Source of the DNA: Pseudomonas marincola
Lineage (GTDB): Bacteria; Pseudomonadota; Gammaproteobacteria; Pseudomonadales; Pseudomonadaceae
DNA length: 64,000 nt
NCBI RefSeq assembly: GCF_900116605.1
Contig: NZ_FPBC01000001.1
Coordinates: 496,001 to 560,000, forward strand
Direction: 5' to 3'
Positions 26,437 to 36,302 of the stretch are shown piece after piece. The position numbers and the translations under genes are program-made. The first letter of the stretch is position 1, and the number at the start of each line of letters is the position of its first letter. The notes beneath the pieces were generated by a model, which worked only from the letters and a program-made list of their open reading frames with translations, did no database searches and was not told the DNA's origin.

Positions 26437-27515
26437 GGCGTTTGCTCCTGCTGAGAGCCTGGCTGAGCGCGTAATTTGCGGATCAGCTCGAGTTCGGATT
26501 GGAAGTCGACGTAGTGCGGCAGCTTCAGGTGCGAGACAAAACCGGCCGCCTCGACGTTGTCGCAATGCGCCAGCACAAACTCTTCTTGCTGCGCCGGGCC
26601 TTGTACCTCCTCGCCGAACTCCTCTGCGCGTAATGCGCGATCCACCAGCGCCATGCCCATCGCCTTACGCTCGGCGTAGCCAAACGCCAGACCGTAGCCA
26701 CGGGTGAATTGGGCCTCGATGCCTTTGCCGCCGATGAACTGATTGACCATCTCGCACTCGGTCACTTCGATGTCACCCAACGGCACGGCAAAATCCAGCT
26801 CCTCGGGCTCGATCCACACCTCAAGTTCGCCGATGCGTATTTCGCCGGCGAACGGGTGATTGCGACCGTAGCCGCGCTGCGTCGAATAACTCAGCGCCAG
26901 CAAAAAACCTTCATCACCGCGCGCCAATGCCTGCAAGCGCTGGGCACGATTGGCCGGAAACTCCAGCGGCTCGCGGGTGATGTCCGGCACCGCTGCCGAA
27001 CTGTCGCCGTCGCGGCTCATCAGCCCTTCATCCACCAGAAAGTCGAGCACCCGAGGGCATTTCTCAATGGCGGCTTGCGGGTCAATTTCGGGGCCAGGCT
27101 GCTCGCCTTCTGCGAGCAAAGCAAAGTCGAGCAAGCGGTGCGTGTAGTCATAGGTCGGGCCAAGCAACTGGCCGCCCGGCAAATCCTTGAAGGTGGCCGA
27201 GATGCGCCGTGACAACTGCATGGCACTGGTGTCGATCGGCATGCTGGAGGCAAAGCGCGGCAACGTGGTGCGATAGGCACGCAAGAGGAATATTGCTTCC
27301 ATCAGATCGCCCGCCGCCTGCTTGATCGCCAGCGCGGCCAATTGCGGGTCGTAAAGCGAGCCTTCGCTCATCACCCGTGAGACGGCAAACGGCATTTGCT
27401 CGCGCACCTGATCGACGGTCAGCTCGGGAATGTCGGTAGCGCCACGGCGCTTCTTGGCCAACAACGCATGGGCGTTGTCGATGGCGCGCTCGCCTCCTTT
27501 AACGGCAACGTACAT
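26433..27515 (-). CDS. phnI: C-P lyase subunit PhnI (nucleosidase component)
   Basis: With PhnG, H and L it transfers the adenine-linked ribose triphosphate of MgATP to alkylphosphonate, displacing adenine. It has 360 residues, starting MYVAVKGGERAI. Conserved segments YDPQLAALAIKQA, GGQLLGPTYDYTHRLLDFAL and ARGDEGFLLALSYSTQRGYGRNHPFAGE are all present. The start shares a base with the phnH stop (TGATG). Confidence 0.96.
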   Translation of the reverse strand: MYVAVKGGERAIDNAHALLAKKRRGATDIPELTVDQVREQMPFAVSRVMSEGSLYDPQLAALAIKQAAGDLMEAIFLLRAYRTTLPRFASSMPIDTSAMQLSRRISATFKDLPGGQLLGPTYDYTHRLLDFALLAEGEQPGPEIDPQAAIEKCPRVLDFLVDEGLMSRDGDSSAAVPDITREPLEFPANRAQRLQALARGDEGFLLALSYSTQRGYGRNHPFAGEIRIGELEVWIEPEELDFAVPLGDIEVTECEMVNQFIGGKGIEAQFTRGYGLAFGYAERKAMGMALVDRALRAEEFGEEVQGPAQQEEFVLAHCDNVEAAGFVSHLKLPHYVDFQSELELIRKLRAQPGSQQEQTP

Positions 27516-28129
27516 CAGGCAGCCTCCTCGTGGTTGTTGTGCAGAACGTGGGTACTGCGTGGCAAACCCATCACGTGTTCGCCTGCGGCAAAGAACACAT
27601 CAAGACCGCGCGGGAAGTTGCTGCGCGCTTTGCGTTGTGCCCAAAACCCGGCAGGAACCGGCAATTCGACCGCCTGCACATCCTTGATGCCAGGGCCGCG
27701 CCAGCGCAGTTGAGGGCCGTTATCCAGAGAGGACAACTGCACCAGCAACGTGCAGGACTGATCGGGATAACGCTCGCTGCCGTTGTCGAAATCACTGAGG
27801 TCGAGCAACTCGCTTTCATCGAGCAAACCGAACAGTGCCATCTCGCGTTCGGCAACAATCGGGCAACCGCAATGGAAGGCCAGATTGGCGCGGATCATCG
27901 GCGTATCAAAACGCGGTGCCAGCCATAAAGGTGTGTCGCCATCCAAAAAGGACAGGCACAGGGCATAAGTCGCCGGCTGCAAACTGTCGAGTTCCAGTGC
28001 GCGATCCATGGTCTGTACCAGACCCGGTTCGGCCAGGGCTTTGAGCGCTGTTCTGAAACTCAACTGTGCATCGAGCACCGGATCACTAAAGGCTGCCTGC
28101 AACCATTCTGAGCTGTGAGCCTGGACCAT
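27515..28129 (-). CDS. phnH: C-P lyase subunit PhnH
   Basis: Structural subunit of the PhnGHIJ core. The ATG at 28129, overlapping the phnG stop (TGATG) and preceded by GAGGAG, gives 204 residues; a TTG one codon earlier also reads in frame. FRTALKALAEPGLVQTM near the N terminus and WRGPGIKDVQAVELPVP in the C-terminal half are family segments. Confidence 0.94.
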   Translation of the reverse strand: MVQAHSSEWLQAAFSDPVLDAQLSFRTALKALAEPGLVQTMDRALELDSLQPATYALCLSFLDGDTPLWLAPRFDTPMIRANLAFHCGCPIVAEREMALFGLLDESELLDLSDFDNGSERYPDQSCTLLVQLSSLDNGPQLRWRGPGIKDVQAVELPVPAGFWAQRKARSNFPRGLDVFFAAGEHVMGLPRSTHVLHNNHEEAA

Positions 28130-28575
28130 CAATCTTCTCCTCGAACCAGGGTGAAGAACTCCACCTGGGTGGTTGCGGTTTCGGCAGCCTGTGCCGCCTT
28201 GCCAGCCTGCTGTTGTGCCGCCAGCGGTTCGATCAACTCGCGCAGCCAGTGTTGCTGCTGGCTGCCTTGCAAATGCGCGTCTGCCAACGCGGCCAACTCC
28301 GCGTGTTGCTTGTCGCGGCCGCTGACATAGCTGAAACCGATGCGCCCATCTTCAAGACGAACCACACAACGGGTGACGCTCATCTCGCCTAGATTGAAAG
28401 CCTCGCCGGTGCCACCGATGCGCCCGCGCACCAGCGTCATGCCGATTTCCGGGTGGCGAATGTGGCTGTATTGCGCGTCTTTCAAAGCATCTGCATAGGG
28501 TTGCAACTGTTGCGCGGCACGGGCCAGAACGCCCATCCAGTGCTGTCGCTTGGCGACATTGGGGTCGCTGTGCAT
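28129..28575 (-). CDS. phnG: C-P lyase subunit PhnG
   Basis: Core subunit working with PhnI. Two ATGs are in frame, at 28590 and 28575. The second is preferred because GGAG lies ten bases before it and MHSDPNVAKRQHWM then aligns with the N terminus of known PhnG; the first overlaps the phnF stop. From 28575 it has 148 residues, with RGRIGGTGEAFNLGEMSVTRCVVR, SGRDKQHAELAAL and the ending VEFFTLVRGED characteristic of the family. Confidence 0.94.
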   Translation of the reverse strand: MHSDPNVAKRQHWMGVLARAAQQLQPYADALKDAQYSHIRHPEIGMTLVRGRIGGTGEAFNLGEMSVTRCVVRLEDGRIGFSYVSGRDKQHAELAALADAHLQGSQQQHWLRELIEPLAAQQQAGKAAQAAETATTQVEFFTLVRGED

Positions 28576-28589
28576 GGTGAATGTCTCCA

Positions 28590-29312
28590 TCAGGGGGCAA
28601 CTTGATACTGAAAGCGATCGGCGCGGCTGGTGGACAACGCAAGCTCCACCGGTTGCCCGGCCGTATCGCAGGAAAGAGTGAGCACGCTGAGCAGTGGTGC
28701 ATGCAGCGGCATGAGTAATTGCGCGGCCTCTTCACGGCTCGGCAAGCGGGCGCCAATCAGGCTGTAAGTGCGGTTGAGCCCGAGTGATTGCTCAAGCAAA
28801 TACTCACGCAATGAGCCGCCGTTGTAGCGCTCAAGTGCTGGCGCGTGGCTTGCACAAAAGCGATGGCGAATCAGGCTGACTGGCTGCTCGTCGAGCAAGC
28901 GCAAGGTCGTCAACTCGATAAGCATGGCGCCCTCGGGCAATTGCAGGCGCTGGCTTTCATCGCCCGTGGCCTTGCGCTTTTTGCGCTCCAGCAACACCGC
29001 CTCTACTCGCAGGCCGAGTGCCGACAGCGAATCGCTGAACGCATTGTTTGCCTGCAACGGATACACCAGCGGTCTGGCCAAAACCTGGGTGCCTTTGCCC
29101 TGACGGCGCAGAACCAGGCCTTCAAGCACGAGTTCATCCACCGCGCGGCGCAACGTGTGACGGTTGACTGAAAAACGCGCGGCCAATTGAACTTCGCTGG
29201 GCAGCAAATCACCCGGGCAAAACTGTTGCAGTTCATCGCGCAGCACGCTGGCCAACTCGCGGTATAACGGCTCAATTTGTCTAGACAAGTTCATGGCAAA
29301 AAAAGGACGCAT
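28590..29312 (-). CDS. phnF: GntR/HutC-family regulator of phosphonate genes
   Basis: DNA-binding regulator encoded within the phn operon. A winged helix-turn-helix lies at about residues 15-80 (LLPSEVQLAARFSVNRHTLRRAVDEL, then VLRRQGKGT), followed by a UTRA ligand-binding domain. The ATG at 29312 gives 240 residues; another at 29294 has no Shine-Dalgarno sequence. The ligand is unknown. Its place between the transporter and lyase genes suggests local control on top of PhoB. Confidence 0.92.
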   Translation of the reverse strand: MRPFFAMNLSRQIEPLYRELASVLRDELQQFCPGDLLPSEVQLAARFSVNRHTLRRAVDELVLEGLVLRRQGKGTQVLARPLVYPLQANNAFSDSLSALGLRVEAVLLERKKRKATGDESQRLQLPEGAMLIELTTLRLLDEQPVSLIRHRFCASHAPALERYNGGSLREYLLEQSLGLNRTYSLIGARLPSREEAAQLLMPLHAPLLSVLTLSCDTAGQPVELALSTSRADRFQYQVAP

Positions 29313-29330
29313 CAAGGCGTCTCGCTCAGG

Positions 29331-30125
29331 TCAGATGAACAATTTGCGCAAGCGCTGGGAAAGGATGTCGATGACGCTGACAACCACGATGATGACGATC
29401 AGAAGTGCGCAGGTTTGTTGAAACTGAAAGCCACGAATCGACTCCCACAGAATCACCCCGATGCCCCCCGCGCCGACCATGCCGACCACGGTTGCCGAGC
29501 GCACGTTGGATTCGAAGCGGTACAGCGAATAGGAAATCCACAGCGGCAAGACTTGCGGGATCACCCCGAAAATCACTTCTTGCAGCGCGCTGGCACCGGT
29601 TGCCCGAACACCTTCGATCGGCCCCGGATCAATCGCCTCGACCGCTTCAGCAAAGAGCTTGGCAAGAACGCCTACCGTGCCGATGAACAACGCCAGCACC
29701 CCGGCGAACGGGCCTAAACCCACGGCCACAACGAAGAGCATGGCGAAGACCATCTCGTTGATCGAACGGAACGCATCCATCACCCGGCGCACCGGCTGAT
29801 AAACCCACCACGGCACGATGTTTTCGGAACACAGGATGCCCAGCGGTATCGCGCAGACGATGGCCATCGCCGTACCCCAAATGGCGATCTGTACGGTTAC
29901 GACCATTTCTTTCAGATACAGGTGCCAGTGGCTGAAATCCGGCGGAAAGAAGTCACTGGCGAAGGTGGCCATGTTGCCGCTGTCACGAATCAGCCCGAAC
30001 GGGTTCATTTCTGCGCCATTCCAGGACCACGCCAGCAACGCAATAACGCCGCCCCACATGAACAACTTGAGCCAGGATTGCTTGGCTGTAGCCTGAGCGT
30101 TAACAGCCGGGTTGAGTGTTGTCAT
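29331..30125 (-). CDS. phnE: Phosphonate ABC transporter permease
   Basis: Inner-membrane permease of the PhnCDE importer, 264 residues with about six membrane segments. The coupling loop is [25 protein letters not shown], the EAA motif that contacts PhnC. A single phnE is present, unlike operons with phnE1 and phnE2. Confidence 0.95.
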   Translation of the reverse strand: MTTLNPAVNAQATAKQSWLKLFMWGGVIALLAWSWNGAEMNPFGLIRDSGNMATFASDFFPPDFSHWHLYLKEMVVTVQIAIWGTAMAIVCAIPLGILCSENIVPWWVYQPVRRVMDAFRSINEMVFAMLFVVAVGLGPFAGVLALFIGTVGVLAKLFAEAVEAIDPGPIEGVRATGASALQEVIFGVIPQVLPLWISYSLYRFESNVRSATVVGMVGAGGIGVILWESIRGFQFQQTCALLIVIIVVVSVIDILSQRLRKLFI

Positions 30126-30216
30126 AGGTACATCTCTTGAAGTGCAACAGGTGACTCATCAGACCGGTCCAGTCGCTCGAGACCGGCCTGATGGCAGCGC
30201 ATTAACACGTAACTGA

Positions 30217-31221
30217 TTAGCTGGCTTGCTTGAGGTTCTTGCTTTCAAGCTCAGCCATGCGCTTTTCCAGGGTTGCCAGTTCGGCATCGATGGCGTCCAG
30301 CTTGGCCTGCTTGTCGGCAGCAGACAGGTTGCTGTTGTTGGCGATTTCGGAGCGTTGCTTGAACAACTCAAGCTGGCGGATCGGCAGCAGTTGGTCGTTA
30401 GTCGAGGCGCGGAACTGGCCCCACTGCAGCGCGGCCAGAACTTGCTTCTCGGCCGGTTTGGCGCCGTAGGACATGAAGAACTTCTGCAGTTTGGCCTTGG
30501 TTTCGCCATCCAGATTCTTGCGCCATACCATCGGGTCGGCCGGGATCAGCGGCGATGTCCAGATCACCTTGAGTTGCGCGGCTTTCTCCGGCGCAGTGAT
30601 CTCCAGACGCTCCATGCCTTCACTGTTGAAGGTGCCGACATCGACCTGCTTGTTAGCCACCGACAATGCGTTGACTTCGTGGCTGCCGTTCATGGTGCGC
30701 TTGAAGATCGTATTGGCGTCGACCTTGTTCTTGGCGAACACGTAATAGCCAGGTACCAGAAAACCCGAGGTGCTGTTTGGGTCACCGTTGGCGAAGGTCA
30801 GTTGCTTGGCGTTTTTCAGCATGTCGTCGACGTTGTTGATCGAACTGTCCTTGTTCGCAACCATCAGGCTGTAATAACCCTGCGCACCGCTGAGGGCGGT
30901 GGTCTGGGCAAAGATTTCACCGCCGGCACGGTCCACAGCTTCCATTGCCGCCTTGTTGCCGTACCACGCCACATCAACCTTGTCGAAGCGCATACCCTGA
31001 ATCACACCGGCATAGTCCGGGGCGAAGAAGGCGTTGATTTTCATGCCGGTCTGCTTGCTCATGTCCGCCAGAAACGGGTCCCATAAGGTGCGCAGATTCT
31101 GCGAAGACTCGGTAGAGATGATGCCGAACGTCAGTGACTCCTGAGCCGCCTGCGCGGTGCCCATGATGGAGCCGGTAATTAATGCAGATGCCGCCAGAAC
31201 ACGACCAAGACGATTGAACAT
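30217..31221 (-). CDS. phnD: Phosphonate-binding periplasmic protein
   Basis: Substrate-binding protein of the PhnCDE transporter. The ATG at 31221 with AGGAG eight bases upstream gives 334 residues. A signal peptide ends near TAQAAQES. The mature protein has FGIISTESSQNLRTLWDPFL, the ANGDPNSTSGFLVPGYYVF anion-binding segment and MNGSHEVN. The last 45 residues are a predicted charged coiled coil (KRMAELESKNLK). Confidence 0.95.
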   Translation of the reverse strand: MFNRLGRVLAASALITGSIMGTAQAAQESLTFGIISTESSQNLRTLWDPFLADMSKQTGMKINAFFAPDYAGVIQGMRFDKVDVAWYGNKAAMEAVDRAGGEIFAQTTALSGAQGYYSLMVANKDSSINNVDDMLKNAKQLTFANGDPNSTSGFLVPGYYVFAKNKVDANTIFKRTMNGSHEVNALSVANKQVDVGTFNSEGMERLEITAPEKAAQLKVIWTSPLIPADPMVWRKNLDGETKAKLQKFFMSYGAKPAEKQVLAALQWGQFRASTNDQLLPIRQLELFKQRSEIANNSNLSAADKQAKLDAIDAELATLEKRMAELESKNLKQAS

Positions 31222-31269
31222 GGAGCACACTCCTGTTGCTTGATAAGGGTTGCGTTGATTTTGTTGGGT

Positions 31270-32106
31270 TTATGCTTTAACCAGTGCCAAGGGCTGCTGG
31301 TATTGCTTGGCACGCGCCTCAATACCGGGCAGCAACAGGCTGGTATCGAGTTCGGCGCCGTAAAGGTCATTGAGAAAATCGGGGTTGAGTTGCTCGGTAG
31401 AGCCGTCGAAATGAATACGCCCGGCCTTGAGCGCCACTGCTCGCTTGCAGTAGCGGGCGGCGTAATCGACTTGATGCAACGTCACGACAACGGTCTTGCC
31501 GTCGCGCGAATTGATGTCGGCGAGAATTTCCATGACCTTGCGCGCGGACTCGGGGTCGAGTGAGGCAATCGGCTCATCCGCCAGAATCACTTCGGCGCGC
31601 TGGCACAGGGCGCGGGCAATCGCCACGCGTTGCTGTTGGCCACCCGACAAGGTCGATGCCCGCTGCGCCGCCAGATCACCCAGACCGACACGCTCCAGCG
31701 ACTCTTGCGCACGCTGGCGTTCTTCGCTGTTGAACATGCCCAGCGAACCGCGCCAGCGCGGCATACGCCCCAGACAACCGAGCAATACGTTGTGCAGCAC
31801 GCTCAGTCGGCCAACCAGATTGAATTGCTGAAAGATGTAGCCAATGTCGGCCCGCAAGTGACGGACTTCATCGCTCAGGCGCCCGCAATCCTGCATCGGC
31901 CGGCCAAGCACCTGAATGTTGCCAGTCACCGACTTGTCGCATCGGGCCAGCCCGGCAACATGGCGCAGCAAGGTTGACTTGCCGGAACCTGAAGCACCGA
32001 TCAATGCGACCATTTCGCCTGGCTTAACCGCTAAAGAGAGACCGTGCAGTGCCTGTTTGCGGCCAAAGGTCTTGTTTAAACTGTCTACTTGAATTGCCGC
32101 GCTCAT
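31270..32106 (-). CDS. phnC: Phosphonate ABC transporter ATPase
   Basis: ATPase of the phosphonate importer, 278 residues, first gene of the operon. Walker [11 protein letters not shown]-loop FQQFNLV, signature LSGGQQQR, Walker [12 protein letters not shown] and H-loop TLHQVDYA are present; the Tyr/Val after the H-loop is usual in PhnC. A GAGG Shine-Dalgarno sequence precedes the ATG, and a candidate Pho box lies about 100 bases upstream. Confidence 0.95.
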   Translation of the reverse strand: MSAAIQVDSLNKTFGRKQALHGLSLAVKPGEMVALIGASGSGKSTLLRHVAGLARCDKSVTGNIQVLGRPMQDCGRLSDEVRHLRADIGYIFQQFNLVGRLSVLHNVLLGCLGRMPRWRGSLGMFNSEERQRAQESLERVGLGDLAAQRASTLSGGQQQRVAIARALCQRAEVILADEPIASLDPESARKVMEILADINSRDGKTVVVTLHQVDYAARYCKRAVALKAGRIHFDGSTEQLNPDFLNDLYGAELDTSLLLPGIEARAKQYQQPLALVKA

Positions 32107-32545
32107 GGCTTAGCCTCATTTTTGAGTAAGGCAAAGCCACCTGCGCTTCGCCATCTGGTGTAGACCAAGCTAGGCGAAGACTGTGTCAGGTCAGTTAATG
32201 AGTCATGACACTTCGGTGACGATTGATTATGCTTAAGCGATAAAGGCCTTCAGGCTGTTGTCCTTTTGAGCGCATGCGCAGCAACGGGACGAACCGCCAG
32301 ATTGCGAGCGGAATTTTCATAGTTTTGTGTAGGACCACTCGCATTAACCCATTGGGTCTATGGCCAAACGCGCCAATACCAACGAGAATCCCGCTGGTTT
32401 TACTGGCTTCAAATCAAGGATGGTATTCAGGTCATAATGCCGCAGTTAAACGCTTCGGCTGAACGGTTGATGAATAAGGTTGTCACAGCATGTGAGAATC
32501 AAGTTGCATGCCAGTATCGCTCCCCTGAACTAACCGGTTTAATGT
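32107..32545. other. Divergent regulatory region between phnC and amrZ
   Basis: A 439-base gap. It holds the candidate Pho box at 32205-32222 and presumably both promoters. A 62-residue open frame at 32274-32462 has no family character and no ribosome binding site and is not called. No AmrZ or AlgU site was recognised with confidence. Confidence 0.55.
32205..32222 (-). promoter_or_regulatory. phnC: Candidate Pho box of the phn operon
   Basis: The minus strand reads TCGTCAC-CGAA-GTGTCAT, two heptamers 11 bases apart as in the PhoB consensus CTGTCAT-N4-CTGTCAT. The second heptamer matches at six of seven positions, the first at four. It is about 100 bases upstream of phnC, so phosphate starvation should induce the operon. 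Confidence 0.55.
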
Positions 32546-32872
32546 ATGCGCCCTATGAAACAGGCTATCTATTCCAGCCGAACGGCTGACAAGTTTGTCG
32601 TACGCTTGCCCGATGGCATGCGTGAACGCATCGCTGATGTAGCACGCAATCATCATCGCAGCATGAATTCAGAAATCATTGCTCGTCTTGAGCAGAGCAT
32701 GCTCCAGGAAGGCGCTCTGAGTGATGATTCGAGTCTGCGTCTGGACAGCCCGGAACTGTCTCTGCATGAGCGCGAGCTTCTGCAGCAATTCCGCCAGCTG
32801 ACACGCCGCCAGCAAAATGCGCTGGTCGCCCTGATTGCCCACGACGCCGAAATGACAGCCGAAGAGGCTTGA
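32546..32872 (+). CDS. amrZ: Ribbon-helix-helix regulator AmrZ
   Basis: Arc-like DNA-binding protein that in Pseudomonas controls alginate, motility and biofilm genes. The 108 residues begin MRPMKQ as in known AmrZ, lacking two residues found near position 8 of the P. aeruginosa protein. The DNA-contact strand is in ADKFVVRLP (Lys16, Val18, Arg20), followed by the two helices ([30 protein letters not shown]). The C-terminal half has the tetramerisation segment [26 protein letters not shown]. It is divergent from phnC, a neighbourhood I recall from P. aeruginosa. Confidence 0.94.
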   Translation: MRPMKQAIYSSRTADKFVVRLPDGMRERIADVARNHHRSMNSEIIARLEQSMLQEGALSDDSSLRLDSPELSLHERELLQQFRQLTRRQQNALVALIAHDAEMTAEEA

Positions 32873-32880
32873 GGTTTACC

Positions 32881-32916
32881 CATAAAAAAACCGGCCAGTT
32901 GGCCGGTTTTTTTATG
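32881..32916. terminator. Bidirectional terminator between amrZ and oadB
   Basis: CATAAAAAAACCGGCCA and TGGCCGGTTTTTTTATG form a perfect 17-bp inverted repeat around two bases, with A and T runs on either side. It serves convergent amrZ and oadB. Confidence 0.93.
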
Positions 32917-32951
32917 GGAGAAGAAAATACTCCTCTGCACAGGCAATCGCC

Positions 32952-34088
32952 TTAGCCAACAAAGTTGAGCAACACGCCCGCCGCAACAGCCGAGCCGATA
33001 ACGCCGGCCACATTTGGCCCCATCGCATGCATCAGCAGGAAGTTTTGCGGATTGGCTTCAAGCCCGACCCTGTTCGAAACACGCGCCGCCATTGGCACCG
33101 CCGAGACGCCAGCCGAACCGATTAGCGGATTGATCTTGTTGGCGCTGAACATGTTCATCACCTTGGCCATCAATACGCCAGCCGCTGTACCACCACAGAA
33201 CGCGACCATGCCCAGCAGCAGGATTCCCAGAGTTTTCAGTTGCAGGAATGCCTCGGCGGAAAGCTTCGAACCCACGGTAAGGCCCAGACAAATAGTCACC
33301 ACGTTGATCAGCGCATTGCGTGACGTATCAGCCAGGCGCTCGACCACACCGGCTTCGCGCAGCAGGTTACCGAAGGCGAACATGCCCACCAGCGGCGCTG
33401 CATCCGGCAGCAACATGCCGACCAGCAGGCACAGCACCAACGGGAAGACGATTTTCTCGACCTGACTAACAGGGCGCAGCTGCTTCATAACAATGGCGCG
33501 CTCAGCCTTGGTGGTCAGCGCACGCATGATCGGCGGCTGAATCAATGGCACCAACGCCATATACGAGTAAGCAGCCACGGCAATCGGCCCCAGCAGATCT
33601 GGGGCGAGCTTGGAGGTTACAAAGATCGACGTCGGCCCGTCCGCCCCACCGATGATGGCAATCGATGCCGCCTCGCGCAGGGTGAACTCCATTCCCGGAA
33701 TGCCCATTGCGGTGATCGCCAGCGCGCCGATCAGCGTCGCGAAAATACCGAATTGCGCCGCAGCGCCGAGGATCAGGGTTTTCGGGTTTGCCAGCATCGG
33801 TCCAAAATCAGTCATCGCGCCCACGCCCATAAAGATCAGCAGTGGAAATACGCTGGTGGGCAGACCAATTTCGTAGAACAGATGCAAAATGCCGTTGCCT
33901 TCGGCCATGCCGGCAACCGGAATATTGGCGAGCAGACCACCAAAACCAATCGGGATCAGTAGCAGCGGCTCAAAACCCTTGCGAATAGCCAGATAAATCA
34001 GACCCAGACAGATCGCGATCATCAGCGCCTGTCCCGGCTCCAGATGATACAGGCCGGTGCTTTGCCACAGTTTGAGGAGCTTCTCCAT
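32952..34088 (-). CDS. oadB: Sodium-translocating oxaloacetate decarboxylase beta subunit
   Basis: Membrane subunit that decarboxylates carboxybiotin and exports Na+. The 378 residues have multiple membrane segments. Conserved motifs include [28 protein letters not shown] with the family Asp, and the C-terminal [14 protein letters not shown] and [15 protein letters not shown]. It is the last gene of oadG-oadA-oadB, ten bases after oadA. Confidence 0.95.
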   Translation of the reverse strand: MEKLLKLWQSTGLYHLEPGQALMIAICLGLIYLAIRKGFEPLLLIPIGFGGLLANIPVAGMAEGNGILHLFYEIGLPTSVFPLLIFMGVGAMTDFGPMLANPKTLILGAAAQFGIFATLIGALAITAMGIPGMEFTLREAASIAIIGGADGPTSIFVTSKLAPDLLGPIAVAAYSYMALVPLIQPPIMRALTTKAERAIVMKQLRPVSQVEKIVFPLVLCLLVGMLLPDAAPLVGMFAFGNLLREAGVVERLADTSRNALINVVTICLGLTVGSKLSAEAFLQLKTLGILLLGMVAFCGGTAAGVLMAKVMNMFSANKINPLIGSAGVSAVPMAARVSNRVGLEANPQNFLLMHAMGPNVAGVIGSAVAAGVLLNFVG

Positions 34089-34098
34089 AATCCGCCCC

Positions 34099-35874
34099 TC
34101 AGCCGATGGTCAGCAGGCTGTCGCCCACCGCCACAGAGTCACCTACCTTGATATTGACGGCACCGATGGTGCCGGCCTTGAACGCACGAATTTCGGTTTC
34201 CATCTTCATGGCTTCAAGAATGATCACCAGCTCACCCTCTTCTACCACTTGGCCCGGCTTGATCAGAACCTTGAAGATGTTGCCCGCCAGCGGAGCAACT
34301 TGCGGCTCGCCAGCGCCAACCGGGGAGCTGACCGGAGCCGCATCCGCAGCGCCGCTGTTGAGCGACTTGATACCGCTGATGTCGCCACCCTCGTTAACCT
34401 GCACCACGTAAGACTTGCCACTGACCTCGACGGTGTAAACCTCGGGCTTGCCGGCCTCGAGTGCAGGCAACGACTTGGCATTTGGCGCCGGCTCGAACGC
34501 GGCTGGGTTGCCGCGATTCTCGAGAAACTTCAGGCCAATTTGCGGGAACAAGGCATAAGTGAGCACGTCGTCGATTTCATCGGCGGCCAGTCGAATGCCC
34601 TTCTCGGCCGCAATGCCGCGCAATTCGGCGGTGAGTTTGTCCATCTCATCCGTGAGCAGGTCAGCCGGACGACAGGTAATCGCCTCGCTGCCATCAAGCA
34701 CCCGCGCCTGCAATGCGGCGTTGAACGGCGCAGGCGCCGCGCCGTACTCTCCTTTGAGAATGCCGGCGGTCTCTTTGGTGATCGACTTGTAGCGCTCGCC
34801 CGTGAGGATATTGATAACGGCCTGAGTGCCGACAATCTGCGAGGTCGGCGTCACCAGTGGAATAAAGCCGAGGTCTTCGCGGACTCGCGGAATTTCCGCC
34901 AGCACTTCGTCGAACTTGTCTTGGGCGCCCTGCTCTTTCAGCTGGCTTTCCATGTTGGTCAACATGCCGCCCGGCACTTGGGCGACCAGAATGCGTGAGT
35001 CGACGCCTTTGAGATTGCCCTCAAACTTGGCGTACTTTTTCCGCACTTCGCGAAAATATGCTGCAATTTCTTCGAGCAGCAACAGATCAAGACCGGTGTC
35101 GCGCTCGCTGTCTTTAAAAATGGCCACCACCGATTCAGTCGGAGAATGGCCGTAGGTCATCGACAGTGACGAGATGGCGGTGTCGACGTTGTCGATTCCA
35201 GCCTCAACCGCTTTGACAATCGCGGCGGTGGACAGACCTGCCGTGGCGTGGCACTGCATATGAATCGGGATCGACAGCGTCGCCTTGAGCCGCGTCACCA
35301 ACTCGAACGCGGTGTAGGGATTGAGAATCCCGGCCATGTCCTTGATGGCCACCGAATCGGCGCCCATGTCTTCGATCTGCTTGGCCAGATCCACCCACAT
35401 GTCCAGGGTATGAACCGGGCTTGTGGTGTAGGAAATAGTGCCTTGGGCATGCTTGCCCTGCTGCTTGACCGCTTTCAGTGCAGTCGCCAGATTACGCGGG
35501 TCGTTCATGGCGTCGAAAACCCGGAACACATCAACGCCATTGATGGCGGCGCGTTCAACGAATTTGTTCACCACGTCATCGGCGTAATGGCGATAACCCA
35601 ACAGGTTCTGCCCGCGCAGCAACATCTGCTGGCGAGTATTGGGCATGGCTTTCTTCAGTTCGCGAATGCGTTCCCACGGGTCTTCACCCAGGTAGCGAAT
35701 GCAGGCGTCGAAGGTCGCGCCACCCCAGGACTCAACCGACCAAAAACCGACCTGATCGAGCTTTGGCGCGATGGGCAGCATGTCTTCAAGGCGCACCCGG
35801 GTGGCCAGAATCGATTGATGAGCGTCACGCAGCACAACGTCGGTGATACCGAGCGGATTCTTCACAGCAGTCAT
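34099..35874 (-). CDS. oadA: Oxaloacetate decarboxylase alpha subunit (biotin-containing)
   Basis: Carboxyltransferase that moves CO2 from oxaloacetate to biotin. The ATG at 35874 has GGAG seven bases upstream and gives 591 residues; a TTG two codons earlier is unlikely. The N-terminal TIM-barrel domain begins [21 protein letters not shown], with [10 protein letters not shown] further on; the C-terminal biotin-carrier domain has EAMKMETEI with the biotinylated Lys near residue 557. The same protein family includes pyruvate carboxylase subunit B, but flanking oadB and oadG favour the Na+ pump. Confidence 0.94.
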   Translation of the reverse strand: MTAVKNPLGITDVVLRDAHQSILATRVRLEDMLPIAPKLDQVGFWSVESWGGATFDACIRYLGEDPWERIRELKKAMPNTRQQMLLRGQNLLGYRHYADDVVNKFVERAAINGVDVFRVFDAMNDPRNLATALKAVKQQGKHAQGTISYTTSPVHTLDMWVDLAKQIEDMGADSVAIKDMAGILNPYTAFELVTRLKATLSIPIHMQCHATAGLSTAAIVKAVEAGIDNVDTAISSLSMTYGHSPTESVVAIFKDSERDTGLDLLLLEEIAAYFREVRKKYAKFEGNLKGVDSRILVAQVPGGMLTNMESQLKEQGAQDKFDEVLAEIPRVREDLGFIPLVTPTSQIVGTQAVINILTGERYKSITKETAGILKGEYGAAPAPFNAALQARVLDGSEAITCRPADLLTDEMDKLTAELRGIAAEKGIRLAADEIDDVLTYALFPQIGLKFLENRGNPAAFEPAPNAKSLPALEAGKPEVYTVEVSGKSYVVQVNEGGDISGIKSLNSGAADAAPVSSPVGAGEPQVAPLAGNIFKVLIKPGQVVEEGELVIILEAMKMETEIRAFKAGTIGAVNIKVGDSVAVGDSLLTIG

Positions 35875-35896
35875 ACACAAACTCCGTCAGGCTGGG

Positions 35897-36148
35897 TCAG
35901 TCGCGGCGGGCGCGATGTTGAGAAATGGCAGCCTGAATGGCAGCGAGAACATCCGGTTCCGGGCCCTGGGCCTGAACAGCAGGTGTGGCGGGTGTGACAG
36001 CAGCAGCGGCAGCTGGCGGCGCTATTCGCCCGAGCAGGCGCGCCATCAGATGTATAGAGAGGATTAACAGGGTCAGGAAAACAAACACCGAACCCATGCC
36101 ATAAAGCATGAGTTCAACGCCTTCGGAGAGGAGTTGGCTTGGGGTCAT
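35897..36148 (-). CDS. oadG: Oxaloacetate decarboxylase gamma subunit
   Basis: Small membrane anchor that assembles the alpha and beta subunits. Starting at the second of two adjacent ATGs (36148), which has AGGAG five bases upstream, it has 83 residues. The other, at 36151, is too close to the Shine-Dalgarno sequence. One membrane helix (LMLYGMGSVFVFLTLLILSIHLM) is followed by an Ala/Pro linker and a charged tail. First gene of the oadGAB operon. Confidence 0.88.
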   Translation of the reverse strand: MTPSQLLSEGVELMLYGMGSVFVFLTLLILSIHLMARLLGRIAPPAAAAAVTPATPAVQAQGPEPDVLAAIQAAISQHRARRD

Positions 36149-36272
36149 CATGACTCCTTTATTTATTGTTTAGGGACTTCCAGGTCGCATTTTTTATAGC
36201 CTTATACGCCCGAATGGAGCCAAAAGCCGGGAAAGGTTATCCCTAAACGATGACTCCAGGCAAACCTTGGGC

Positions 36273-36288
36273 CGGGCCTTGCGGCCCG
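36273..36288 (-). other. mgtE: Short hairpin downstream of mgtE
   Basis: CGGGCC and GGCCCG pair around four bases (GCAA on the minus strand, a stable GNRA loop) 15 bases beyond the mgtE stop. There is no T-tract, so it may mark the mRNA end or stabilise it rather than terminate. Confidence 0.4.
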
Positions 36289-36302
36289 AGGGGCTGGCGC
36301 AC

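Noticed and set aside
32274..32462. 62-residue open frame upstream of amrZ
   Set aside because: No ribosome binding site and no family character; it lies in the phn/amrZ regulatory region.
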